Shown here: positions 36,697 to 44,772 of the stretch, in pieces | Position numbering within the stretch: the first letter of the stretch is position 1 | Layout of the letters: each line of letters begins with the position of its first letter | Source of the DNA: Clostridium tertium | GTDB lineage: Bacteria > Bacillota > Clostridia > Clostridiales > Clostridiaceae | DNA length: 64,000 nucleotides | Direction: 5' to 3' | Assembly: GCF_017873245.1 (NCBI RefSeq) | Contig: NZ_JAGGJY010000006.1 | Span: 1 to 64,000 of the forward strand | Made by a program: the position numbers and the translations under genes | Notes under the pieces: model-generated | Databases searched by the model: none | What the model was told of the DNA's origin: nothing | What the model saw: only the letters and a program-made list of their open reading frames with translations

Positions 36697-39018
36697 ATGT
36701 ATAGTTTAATAAAAAAATCAATATCTACTATTGCTTTATCAACATTAGCGATTACTTCTTTACCTACTTATAGTGTATCAAGTCAAACTACAGAAGAGTA
36801 TGGAGCAAGAAAATATTTTATAAATAACAATATAGAAAATATAAAAAATATAGAAAATAAATCTTTTGATTTGATACAAAATTTAAATACTAAAATATTA
36901 GAAAAAGAAAATATAGAGACTCTAAGTGGAACGGTTGTAGATTTTACTAAAGAGGCTACATCAAATTCAACTATTCCTAATGGATTAATTATTGAAAAAA
37001 GTAATATTAATATTACAGCAGGAAAAGGTTATGACTTGAGTTCTGAAATGGGCTCGGAATATGTAAAAGCTTTAGAAAAAGGAACAATAATTGTTTCTTA
37101 TAAATCAACAAGTAATAATAGTATACAGTCATTAGTAAGCATTGGAAATAATACTAGCGGGAATAGGGATAGACATTTCCATATTTATATTACTAATACA
37201 GGGGAAGTGGGAATGGAACTTAGAAATACTGATAGTGTATTAAAATATACATTAGGTAGGCCAGCTGCTGTAAGATCAATATACAAAAATAATCTTGTAT
37301 TTAACACAATTGCATTTAAAGCAGATCCAAGCAATAAGCAATATAAATTATTTGCCAATGGTGAATTACTTGCAACTTTAAATACCGATGTATATAAGTT
37401 TATAAATGATATTACAGGTGTAAATAATGTTATGCTAGGTGGGACTGTTAGAGATGGAGTTATAGCATATCCATTTGGAGGAACAATTGGAAATGTGAAA
37501 ATTTATAATGAGATTTTAACTGATGAGGCCCTTAAGGCAGAAACTGGAGCAACAACATATGGGAAAAACATTTTTTATGCTGGTGATAGTACTAAATCTA
37601 ATTATTTTAGAATACCATCATTATTATCTTTAAGTTCAGGAACTGTTGTATCAGCTGCTGATGCAAGATATGGTGGAACACATGATTCTAAAAGTAATAT
37701 AGATATTGCATTTTCAAAGAGTCTAGATGGAGGTATAACATGGAAAAATCCAACAATACCATTACAATTTAATGATTATGTTGCAAAAAATATAGATTGG
37801 CCACGTGATTCTATAGGAAAAAATGTTCAAATTCAAGGAAGTGCATCTTTTATTGACCCAGTATTACTAGAAGATAAGGAAACAAAGAGATTGTTTATTT
37901 TTGCAGATGCTATGCCTGCTGGAATAGGAAGTTCTAATGCATCAACGGGATCAGGATATAAGGATATTGCTGGTAAGAAATATATGAAGTTAAGATGGCA
38001 CCAAGATGGAAGTTCAACTTATAATTATTCCATCCGTGAAAATGGGGTAATATATAATGATGTAACTAACTTACCTACAGAGTATAAAATTGATGGAGAT
38101 TATAATTTATATAAAAATGGAATCGCATTATTATATAAACAATATGACTATAATTTTAGTGGTACAACTCTATTGGAGACAGCCACAAATATTGATGTTA
38201 ACATGAACGTATTTTATAAAGATTCTCTATTTAAAGTATTTCCAACAACATATTTAGCAATGAAGTATAGCGATGATGAAGGAGAAACTTGGTCTAATTT
38301 GAACATTGTAAGTAGCTTTAAACCGGAAAATTCTAAATTCTTAGTTTTAGGACCAGGTGTTGGAAAACAAATTTCAAAGGGACAGTATAAAGGAAGATTA
38401 ATTGTACCACTATATTCAAGTTCATATGCTGAGCTTGGCTTTATGTATAGTGATGATCATGGACAAACTTGGAATTATGTAGCAGCAGACAATAGGAACA
38501 CCGGATCTACAGCAGAAGCACAAATTGTTGAAATGCCTGATGGATCTCTTAAATCATATTTGCGTACTGGGTCTGGAGTTATAGCAGAAGTCACAAGTAT
38601 CAATGGAGGAGAAACTTGGAGCGATAGAGTAACTGTACCTAATATGCATACTACTTCATATGGAACTCAACTATCAGTTATTAATTATTCAGGGCTGATT
38701 GATGGAAAAGAAGCTATTATTCTATCAGCACCAGATTCAAGTAGTGCACGTAGAAATGGAAAGATATGGATAGGTTTAATTAGTGATACAGGTGCTTCAG
38801 GAATAAATAAATATTCTATTGAATGGAAATATTGTTATTCAGTAGATAGTTCAAATATGGGATATTCATATTCTTGTCTTACAGAATTACCTAATGGAGA
38901 TATTGGATTACTATATGAGAAGTATGACTCTTGGTCTCGTAATGAATTGCATCTTAAAAATATATTAAAATATGAAACATTTTCAATTAATGAGTTAAAG
39001 CAACCTATATCTAACTAA
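36697..39018 (+). CDS. Secreted sialidase, NanB/intramolecular trans-sialidase type (GH33)
   Basis: Cleaves sialic acid from host glycans. After a signal peptide (about 1-30), residues about 85-285 form a lectin-like laminin-G/CBM40 domain. The catalytic beta-propeller begins with YFRIPSLL (R305 of the arginine triad) and DARYGGTHDSKS (acid/base D330), holds an inserted domain, and has Asp-boxes such as SKSLDGGITW, SDDEGETW and SDDHGQTW, plus TAEAQIVE (Glu), YLRTGSG (Arg), SARRNGK (Arg) and MGYSYSCLTE (nucleophile Tyr). Detail (ASFIDPVL, FADAMPAGIGSSNA, YDSWSRNELHL) follows pneumococcal NanB, an intramolecular trans-sialidase releasing 2,7-anhydro-Neu5Ac. There is no LPXTG signal, so it is released. 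Confidence 0.88.
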   Translation: MYSLIKKSISTIALSTLAITSLPTYSVSSQTTEEYGARKYFINNNIENIKNIENKSFDLIQNLNTKILEKENIETLSGTVVDFTKEATSNSTIPNGLIIEKSNINITAGKGYDLSSEMGSEYVKALEKGTIIVSYKSTSNNSIQSLVSIGNNTSGNRDRHFHIYITNTGEVGMELRNTDSVLKYTLGRPAAVRSIYKNNLVFNTIAFKADPSNKQYKLFANGELLATLNTDVYKFINDITGVNNVMLGGTVRDGVIAYPFGGTIGNVKIYNEILTDEALKAETGATTYGKNIFYAGDSTKSNYFRIPSLLSLSSGTVVSAADARYGGTHDSKSNIDIAFSKSLDGGITWKNPTIPLQFNDYVAKNIDWPRDSIGKNVQIQGSASFIDPVLLEDKETKRLFIFADAMPAGIGSSNASTGSGYKDIAGKKYMKLRWHQDGSSTYNYSIRENGVIYNDVTNLPTEYKIDGDYNLYKNGIALLYKQYDYNFSGTTLLETATNIDVNMNVFYKDSLFKVFPTTYLAMKYSDDEGETWSNLNIVSSFKPENSKFLVLGPGVGKQISKGQYKGRLIVPLYSSSYAELGFMYSDDHGQTWNYVAADNRNTGSTAEAQIVEMPDGSLKSYLRTGSGVIAEVTSINGGETWSDRVTVPNMHTTSYGTQLSVINYSGLIDGKEAIILSAPDSSSARRNGKIWIGLISDTGASGINKYSIEWKYCYSVDSSNMGYSYSCLTELPNGDIGLLYEKYDSWSRNELHLKNILKYETFSINELKQPISN

Positions 39019-39048
39019 GATTAGTAGAAAATATTAAGGAGAAGATTT

Positions 39049-39963
39049 ATGAGAAATTTAGAAAAGTATAAAGGTATAATACCAGCTTTTTATGCTTGTT
39101 ATGATGATGAGGGGAAAATAAGTCCAGAACGTACACAGATGTTTACTCAATACTTAATAGATAAGGGAGTAAAAGGCCTTTACGTTTGTGGATCTTCAGG
39201 GGAATGTATATATCAAAGTAAAGAAGAAAGAAAAATAACATTAGAAAATGTAATGAAAGTTGCAAAAGGAAAAATTACTATAATAGCTCATGTAGGATGT
39301 AACAATACTAGAGATAGTGAAGAACTTGCAGAACATGCAGAAAGTATAGGGGTAGATGCTATAGCATCTATTCCCCCAATTTACTTCCATTTACCTGATT
39401 ATTCAATTGCTGAATATTGGAATGATATAAGCAATGCTGCACCAAATACTGATTTTATTATATATAATATTCCACAATTAGCGGGAGTTGGTTTAGGAAT
39501 TAATTTATATAAGCAAATGCTTAAAAATCCAAGAGTAATTGGTGTAAAGAATTCTTCAATGCCAGTACAAGATATTCAAATGTTTAAGGATATATCTGGT
39601 GATGAAAGCGTTGTATTTAATGGACCAGATGAGCAATTTGTTGCTGGACGTATAATGGGAGCAGATGGAGGTATTGGCGGAACTTATGCAGTTATGCCAG
39701 AATTGTTTCTTGCAGCTGACAAAGCTTTAGGCGAAGGTGATTTAAAAAAAGCTCAAGATATTCAATATAAGATTAATAGAATTATATATGAGATGTGCTC
39801 TTGTCATGGAAATCTTTATGGAGTAATGAAAGAAATATTAAAAGAAAAGGGAATTAATATTGGAGGAGTAAGAAAACCTCTTAGTTCAATAGTAGAATCT
39901 GATAAAAATAAAATTAAAATATGTAGTAAGTTAATAGATGATGCTATAGGAAGCTTAGATTAG
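39049..39963 (+). CDS. nanA: N-acetylneuraminate lyase
   Basis: Class I aldolase splitting Neu5Ac into ManNAc and pyruvate. It is a TIM-barrel of the DapA/NAL family, 304 residues, with CGSSGECIY (carboxylate-binding GSSGE), IYNIPQLAGV carrying the proton-relay Y139, and the Schiff-base lysine K167 in GVKNSS. Thr/Gly-rich GADGGIGGTYAVMPE fits the NAL rather than DHDPS subfamily. It is the last gene of the rightward nan operon; its ManNAc product feeds NanK and NanE in the divergent operon. Confidence 0.92.
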   Translation: MRNLEKYKGIIPAFYACYDDEGKISPERTQMFTQYLIDKGVKGLYVCGSSGECIYQSKEERKITLENVMKVAKGKITIIAHVGCNNTRDSEELAEHAESIGVDAIASIPPIYFHLPDYSIAEYWNDISNAAPNTDFIIYNIPQLAGVGLGINLYKQMLKNPRVIGVKNSSMPVQDIQMFKDISGDESVVFNGPDEQFVAGRIMGADGGIGGTYAVMPELFLAADKALGEGDLKKAQDIQYKINRIIYEMCSCHGNLYGVMKEILKEKGINIGGVRKPLSSIVESDKNKIKICSKLIDDAIGSLD

Positions 39964-40166
39964 CTTTAAATAATAATCTTTATTATAAATATAAGATTTA
40001 AATAGGTTTTAATAATAATTAAATTTGTTAAATAAATATAATAATAGTTAAAAAAGCTTTACTTTATTTTACAAAACTATGATATTAACTAAATTTTCCA
40101 CATGATATACTCCAATCAGATGTAATTTTAAAACTAAGAAAAGTTTTATTAAGGGGAGAGGATATC

Positions 40167-43100
40167 ATGGCTAAGAAAAAACTATACAAAAGCAAATTAT
40201 TTACTTTAGGATTAACTGCTTTAATTTGTACAAGACCTTTAGAAACTATGGCGTTAAGCACAAAAACATTATTAGTACAAGCTGATACTACTCAAAAAAA
40301 TATTAAAGCGGATAAAGCTCAAATACCAGAATTATTAATTACAGAAATATTACCAGATTCTAAAAATATCGATGGAGCAGATGCTTATGAATTTATAGAG
40401 GTTTATAATAACTCAAATAGAGAGGTCAATTTAAAGGATTATAAGATATATTACAACTATCCAGATAAGGGTGATTCAAGTGATGTATTATGGGTAGATA
40501 TTAATGAAGATATTAACGTTAAAAGTGGAGAGGCTATTGTTTTTTGGATTAAGAATGGAAGTAATGACACTTTAACAGCTGCTGATTTTAATAATCATTT
40601 TAATAGCCAATTGGAAATGAATGTAAATTTATTTGAGGTATATAGTGCTGGGATGGCTAATAGTGGTGCAAGAGCTCTTAGACTTACTACTAATATAAAG
40701 GAAGAAGTAGATTTTGTTTCTTATAATATGAATGGCGCAAAAGATACATCGGAAGATAAATCTATAAAGTATCTTTATGATGAAAATACTAATGAAAGTG
40801 TTATGACAAGTAATAAAGCTGTGCCAGATCCAGGAACTGTAAAAGAAGAGGATAAACCTGTGCAATCTAATTCTAATTCTCCGGTGAATAAACCTATAGT
40901 AGAAAATATGACAGCAGAAAACTTTACAAATGAAGAAGAAGTAGTATTTAAAGTAAAAGCAAAATCTGATGAAACTAATATCAAAACAGTTAAATTAAGT
41001 TATAAAAATGATAAGATGAGTAAATATGAAACATATAACTTATTAAAAGAAGAGGGAGATATATTTTCAAAGACAATTTCTAAATATGATTTAATTGGAA
41101 AAGCTTATTATGAATATTATTTTGAAGTTAGTGATGGTTTTACAACGGTAAAAACTCCTATAGAAAAAACTACCAATATAGAAGTTGATACATCAGCTAT
41201 TAGATTTAACATAAATGAAAATGAATATATATTTGGAACAGATAATTTAATTACAACAGGTGATAAGTTATTAATTGATGGAGTAGATAAAACTTCTCAA
41301 ACAGTAGAATCTATAGAAAATAATGCTAAGATAGTTTTTGATATTAAGGATACAGATACTTTCTTTAAAAATGCAGTTGCAATTGGAAATACTGTTCTTG
41401 GAATATTTAATGAAGGAACTTATGATAATTGGGATACAGTTGCGTATGATGTAGATCCTATTTATTTGACTAAGGGAGAAAAAATTCAAATTGATATTCA
41501 TGCTGGTAATAAAGCAAATGCATTAGAGCATAACTGGGAAAATAATGATGACTTTGTAGTTAGAAATATCAGATTAGTATTACCTGATGGAAGTATATTA
41601 CGTCCAGAAGGATTTGAAAATCCTGAAGAAGTTATTAAAATGGGAGATTCAGCAGGGAAAATTGAAATCTTAGAAGCGAAATTTACACCAAGTGATGAAT
41701 CTTTTAATGCATTAAGATATGAAATAGATACAACAAAATTTAGTGATGGAGAGCATACTTTAAGTGGTAGTTTAACTTCAGCAAATGAAAGTGAAGATGT
41801 TAAATTTATTGTAGATAATACTGCTCCTGAAATAACTACAAATATAAAGGATAATCAAATATATAAAGGAACAAATGAAATAATAGTAGATTCAAATGAT
41901 GCCTTTTCAGGAGTTAAAGAGTTATCAGTAAAATTAGATGATAAGAAAATTGAATTGCCTTATACTTTCAGAGCTTTAGAGTTATCCCCAGGTGAGCATA
42001 CTTTAACTATTTATGCTGTTGATAATTGTAGTAATGAACATAATAAGGAAATTAAGTTTATTATTCCTGAAGAAAATGCAAAGTTAGGACTTGAAATAAC
42101 TCCAGGGCAAGGATCAATATTAAATTCTGATCCAACTTTTAAAATAGAAGCAACTGATAGTACTAATGATATAATGACTGTTTCCTTTAAAAAGGGGGAA
42201 AGATATGTTTTAGGAGACTATAATATTTCTAAAACAGAGGGGGTTAGCCAAAGTTCAGGAACTAGTGGACAAGTATTTGGTGAAGATTCTAGTAATGGAT
42301 TCCCTTATGAAGAATTTGATATTGAATTAAGTGGAGAAGTTAATGAAAATGCAATAATTCAAGTAGATTGGAAGGGAAAATCAAATAATTTAAAAACAAA
42401 TATGTATGTATATAATTATACAACAAGCTCTTTTGATATAGTTGAAGCTGAAATGAAACAAAATGAAAAAGAAGTAAAATTAACAGGTACAGTTTCATTA
42501 AAGGATCATTTGAAAGATAACAAAGTAAAAGTTATGGTTCAAAATGGAGAAGGATATACTCCAACACAATATGAAGCAGGTACTCCAGCTGTTCCTTCAG
42601 AAAATACTAATATTACAACAAGTAATGAAAATGATGTAGATAGAAATTCTTATGATTTTACTTTTGCAATTGAAAGTGATACACAATATTATAATGAAGA
42701 TACATCGGATAATACAAATATTGTTGGTAAGTATGAGCATCAATTAAATATTCATGATTGGTTACTTGCAAATCGTTCAAGAATGAATATTCAATATTTA
42801 TTCCATGATGGTGATATTGTTGATGATGTAGATATGATTTCTCAATGGGAAAATGCAGATGCAGCCTATAAAAAGCTAGATGAAGCAGGACTGCCTTATG
42901 GTGTCCTAGCTGGTAATCATGATGTTGGTCATTTAGCTGGAGATTATACTAATTATAGCACTTACTTCGGGGAAGATAGATTTATAAATAATCAATGGTA
43001 TGGAGAAAGCTATAAAAATAATAGAGCTCACTATGATTTAATATCAGTAGGTGGAATTGATTTTATAATGATGTATGTAGGTTGGGGAATTGGTGATGAA

Positions 43101-44252
43101 GAAATAGAGTGGATGAATAATATATTAAAGAAATATCCAGAAAGAAAAGCTATTTTAAACTTCCATGAATACCTACTTGCAAGTGGAGGATTTGGTGAAG
43201 AACCACAAAGAGTACTTAATGAAGTAGTTTCTAAAAATTCTAATGTATGCATGGTTTTATCAGGTCATTATCATAATGCTCAAACTGTAATAAATGAATT
43301 TGATGATGATGGCGATGGAGTAAATGATAGAAAAGTTTATCAAATGTTATTTGACTATCAAGGATTACCAGAAGGTGGTATGGGTTATTTAAGATTGATG
43401 CATTTTGATTTAGATGGTAAGAAAGTTTTATTTAAAACTTATTCTCCTTCACTAGATGATTATAATGCAAAGGATACAGTTGCAGGTGGAGATACTATTT
43501 TAGGAGAAGAAGATTTTGAAATTTCTTTTGAAGATTTAGGAATTGAGCCAAAACAAAAGACCATCGAAACAACTGACTTGGATGTAAATGTATATACTGA
43601 TGAAGTTATTGGTACAGTGAATAATGTAACAAATGATACTGAAATTTCTTATACATTAGAAAATGCAGAAAATGGTATGTATGGATGGTATGCAGAAGTT
43701 ACAGATGAATTTGGTGGACGTTCAAGAACAAATGTAAATTACTTTACTGTAGACAAGGATATTGTAAAACCTGTTATAACATTGCCAGAAAATAATATAG
43801 TTGCATTAGGAACTGAATTTAATCCTATGGATGGAGTTATTGCAAAAGATGATAGGGATGGTGATTTAACTTCTAAAGTAGTTGTATCAGGTACTGTTGA
43901 TATATTTAAAGAAGGAGATTACACAATAACCTATACAGTAGCTGATAATTCTGGTAATACAGAAACAGTATCAAGAGTTATAACAGTAAGGAAAATAGGA
44001 AGTTCTACTACTGAAGATGATAATGATATAGTAGATCAAGATAATAACAGCAATAACGGAAACAACAATAGTAACGATAATAATGATTATGTAGGTGAAG
44101 ATACTATAGAAGATGATAATATAGAACAAAATGATTCTAGCTTACCACAAACAGGAAATGAATCTGCAATTTCTCTTGCTGTAATAGCATTATCATTAAT
44201 TTTAGGTGGATTTGCCTTAGCAAAGAAAAAGGTATTAGGATATAGAAAATAA
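40167..44252 (+). CDS. LPXTG cell-wall-anchored metallophosphoesterase with lamin-tail domain
   Basis: Large (1361-residue) surface protein. After a signal peptide comes a lamin-tail domain (LLITEILPDS...YEFIEVYNNSNREVNLKDYKIYY, about 50-190), Ig-like segments, then a calcineurin-like phosphoesterase core with a full set of metal ligands: SDTQYY (D838), HDGDIVD (H880, D883), GNHD (N917-D919) and GHYH (H1034, H1036). A DUF5011-type Ig domain (PVITLPENNIVALG...) and an Asn/Asp-rich linker precede the sortase signal LPQTG (1326-1330), a hydrophobic span and a KKK tail. The substrate could be extracellular nucleotides, phospholipid or phosphorylated glycans. It is monocistronic, between the sialic acid and glycosaminoglycan loci. 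Confidence 0.88.
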   Translation: MAKKKLYKSKLFTLGLTALICTRPLETMALSTKTLLVQADTTQKNIKADKAQIPELLITEILPDSKNIDGADAYEFIEVYNNSNREVNLKDYKIYYNYPDKGDSSDVLWVDINEDINVKSGEAIVFWIKNGSNDTLTAADFNNHFNSQLEMNVNLFEVYSAGMANSGARALRLTTNIKEEVDFVSYNMNGAKDTSEDKSIKYLYDENTNESVMTSNKAVPDPGTVKEEDKPVQSNSNSPVNKPIVENMTAENFTNEEEVVFKVKAKSDETNIKTVKLSYKNDKMSKYETYNLLKEEGDIFSKTISKYDLIGKAYYEYYFEVSDGFTTVKTPIEKTTNIEVDTSAIRFNINENEYIFGTDNLITTGDKLLIDGVDKTSQTVESIENNAKIVFDIKDTDTFFKNAVAIGNTVLGIFNEGTYDNWDTVAYDVDPIYLTKGEKIQIDIHAGNKANALEHNWENNDDFVVRNIRLVLPDGSILRPEGFENPEEVIKMGDSAGKIEILEAKFTPSDESFNALRYEIDTTKFSDGEHTLSGSLTSANESEDVKFIVDNTAPEITTNIKDNQIYKGTNEIIVDSNDAFSGVKELSVKLDDKKIELPYTFRALELSPGEHTLTIYAVDNCSNEHNKEIKFIIPEENAKLGLEITPGQGSILNSDPTFKIEATDSTNDIMTVSFKKGERYVLGDYNISKTEGVSQSSGTSGQVFGEDSSNGFPYEEFDIELSGEVNENAIIQVDWKGKSNNLKTNMYVYNYTTSSFDIVEAEMKQNEKEVKLTGTVSLKDHLKDNKVKVMVQNGEGYTPTQYEAGTPAVPSENTNITTSNENDVDRNSYDFTFAIESDTQYYNEDTSDNTNIVGKYEHQLNIHDWLLANRSRMNIQYLFHDGDIVDDVDMISQWENADAAYKKLDEAGLPYGVLAGNHDVGHLAGDYTNYSTYFGEDRFINNQWYGESYKNNRAHYDLISVGGIDFIMMYVGWGIGDEEIEWMNNILKKYPERKAILNFHEYLLASGGFGEEPQRVLNEVVSKNSNVCMVLSGHYHNAQTVINEFDDDGDGVNDRKVYQMLFDYQGLPEGGMGYLRLMHFDLDGKKVLFKTYSPSLDDYNAKDTVAGGDTILGEEDFEISFEDLGIEPKQKTIETTDLDVNVYTDEVIGTVNNVTNDTEISYTLENAENGMYGWYAEVTDEFGGRSRTNVNYFTVDKDIVKPVITLPENNIVALGTEFNPMDGVIAKDDRDGDLTSKVVVSGTVDIFKEGDYTITYTVADNSGNTETVSRVITVRKIGSSTTEDDNDIVDQDNNSNNGNNNSNDNNDYVGEDTIEDDNIEQNDSSLPQTGNESAISLAVIALSLILGGFALAKKKVLGYRK

Positions 44253-44333
44253 TAAAAATATCTTCAATTGTAATATTTATTTAGATAATGATATTAATTA
44301 TTAATCTTATAGAATTATAATTATGAAAATTAT

Positions 44334-44374
44334 AAATATGGAATAGTTAAGAAGTTACTATTCCATATTTTTGT
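44334..44374 (+). terminator. Terminator of the phosphoesterase gene
   Basis: AAATATGGAATAGT (44334-44347) and ACTATTCCATATTT (44357-44370) are perfectly complementary around a nine-base loop, ending in TTTTTG. Confidence 0.85.
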
Positions 44375-44453
44375 ATTTAGAATACTCAGTGTTAGATGTG
44401 GGATTCAAAAGAGATTATAGCTTTGGTACATATCAGAAGGAGGATATTAAAAT

Positions 44454-44601
44454 TTAAAATATAAATTTGCTAATAGAAACTTTGGAGCAAAAGGATATTA
44501 CTTAAGGCTGATTAAATTAGTAAAGAATAAAAAATACATTCAAGGACAATAGAAACAGGATATAGTTATAGATAAATAAAGCGTTAAAGAATATAAAGGC
44601 C
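44454..44601 (+). pseudogene. IS200/IS605-type TnpA remnant
   Basis: The frame reads LKYKFANRNFGAKGYYLRLI, KLVKNKKYIQGQ, stop, KQDIVIDK, stop, SVKEYKGL. This follows the C-terminal end of IS605-type TnpA transposases (LKYKFGNRHFWxxGYYVSTVGxNExxIxKYIxEQExHDIxxDKxSVKEYExPF). The two stops and lack of the catalytic HUH part show that it is dead. Confidence 0.6.
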
Positions 44602-44640
44602 TTAGTAGAATATTTAAGATTATTCTACTAAGGCTACTTT
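44599..44640. terminator. Perfect hairpin after the TnpA remnant
   Basis: GCCTTAGTAGAATA (44599-44612) pairs perfectly with TATTCTACTAAGGC (44621-44634), then TACTTTTAT. It could be the end hairpin of the lost IS605-type element or a terminator. The arm shares TAGTAGAATA with the terminator at 24175. Confidence 0.6.
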
Positions 44641-44663
44641 TATATATAAGTAACAATCAGGCA

Positions 44664-44707
44664 TTGACAGTAAATACCAAACAAACGTATAATGTTAATA
44701 TGTTAAC
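44664..44707 (+). promoter_or_regulatory. Promoter and GntR-type operator of the PL8 lyase operon
   Basis: TTGACA (44664-44669), an 18-base spacer and TATAAT (44688-44693) form a near-consensus promoter. Immediately after it GTTAAT-AT-GTTAAC (44694-44707) gives an inverted repeat matching the ones before kduI and gntR. A repressor bound here would cover the transcription start. Confidence 0.7.
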
Positions 44708-44772
44708 CTATTAATTAGAGATAATTTATTAAGTTTAGCGTTTAGTTAAATATTATGAGGGGGATGTATTTT

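Larger units (their letters stand above)
44375..44772. other. Intergenic scar and promoter region before the PL8 lyase
   Basis: Contains a TnpA-like remnant (44454-44601), a perfect hairpin (44599-44634) and the lyase promoter with operator (44664-44707). Nothing else is recognisable. Confidence 0.7.

Noticed and set aside
40060..40166. Possible GntR or AraC operator before the phosphoesterase gene
   Set aside because: Only partial TTAAC and ACAAAAC matches without the paired half-site or correct spacing.
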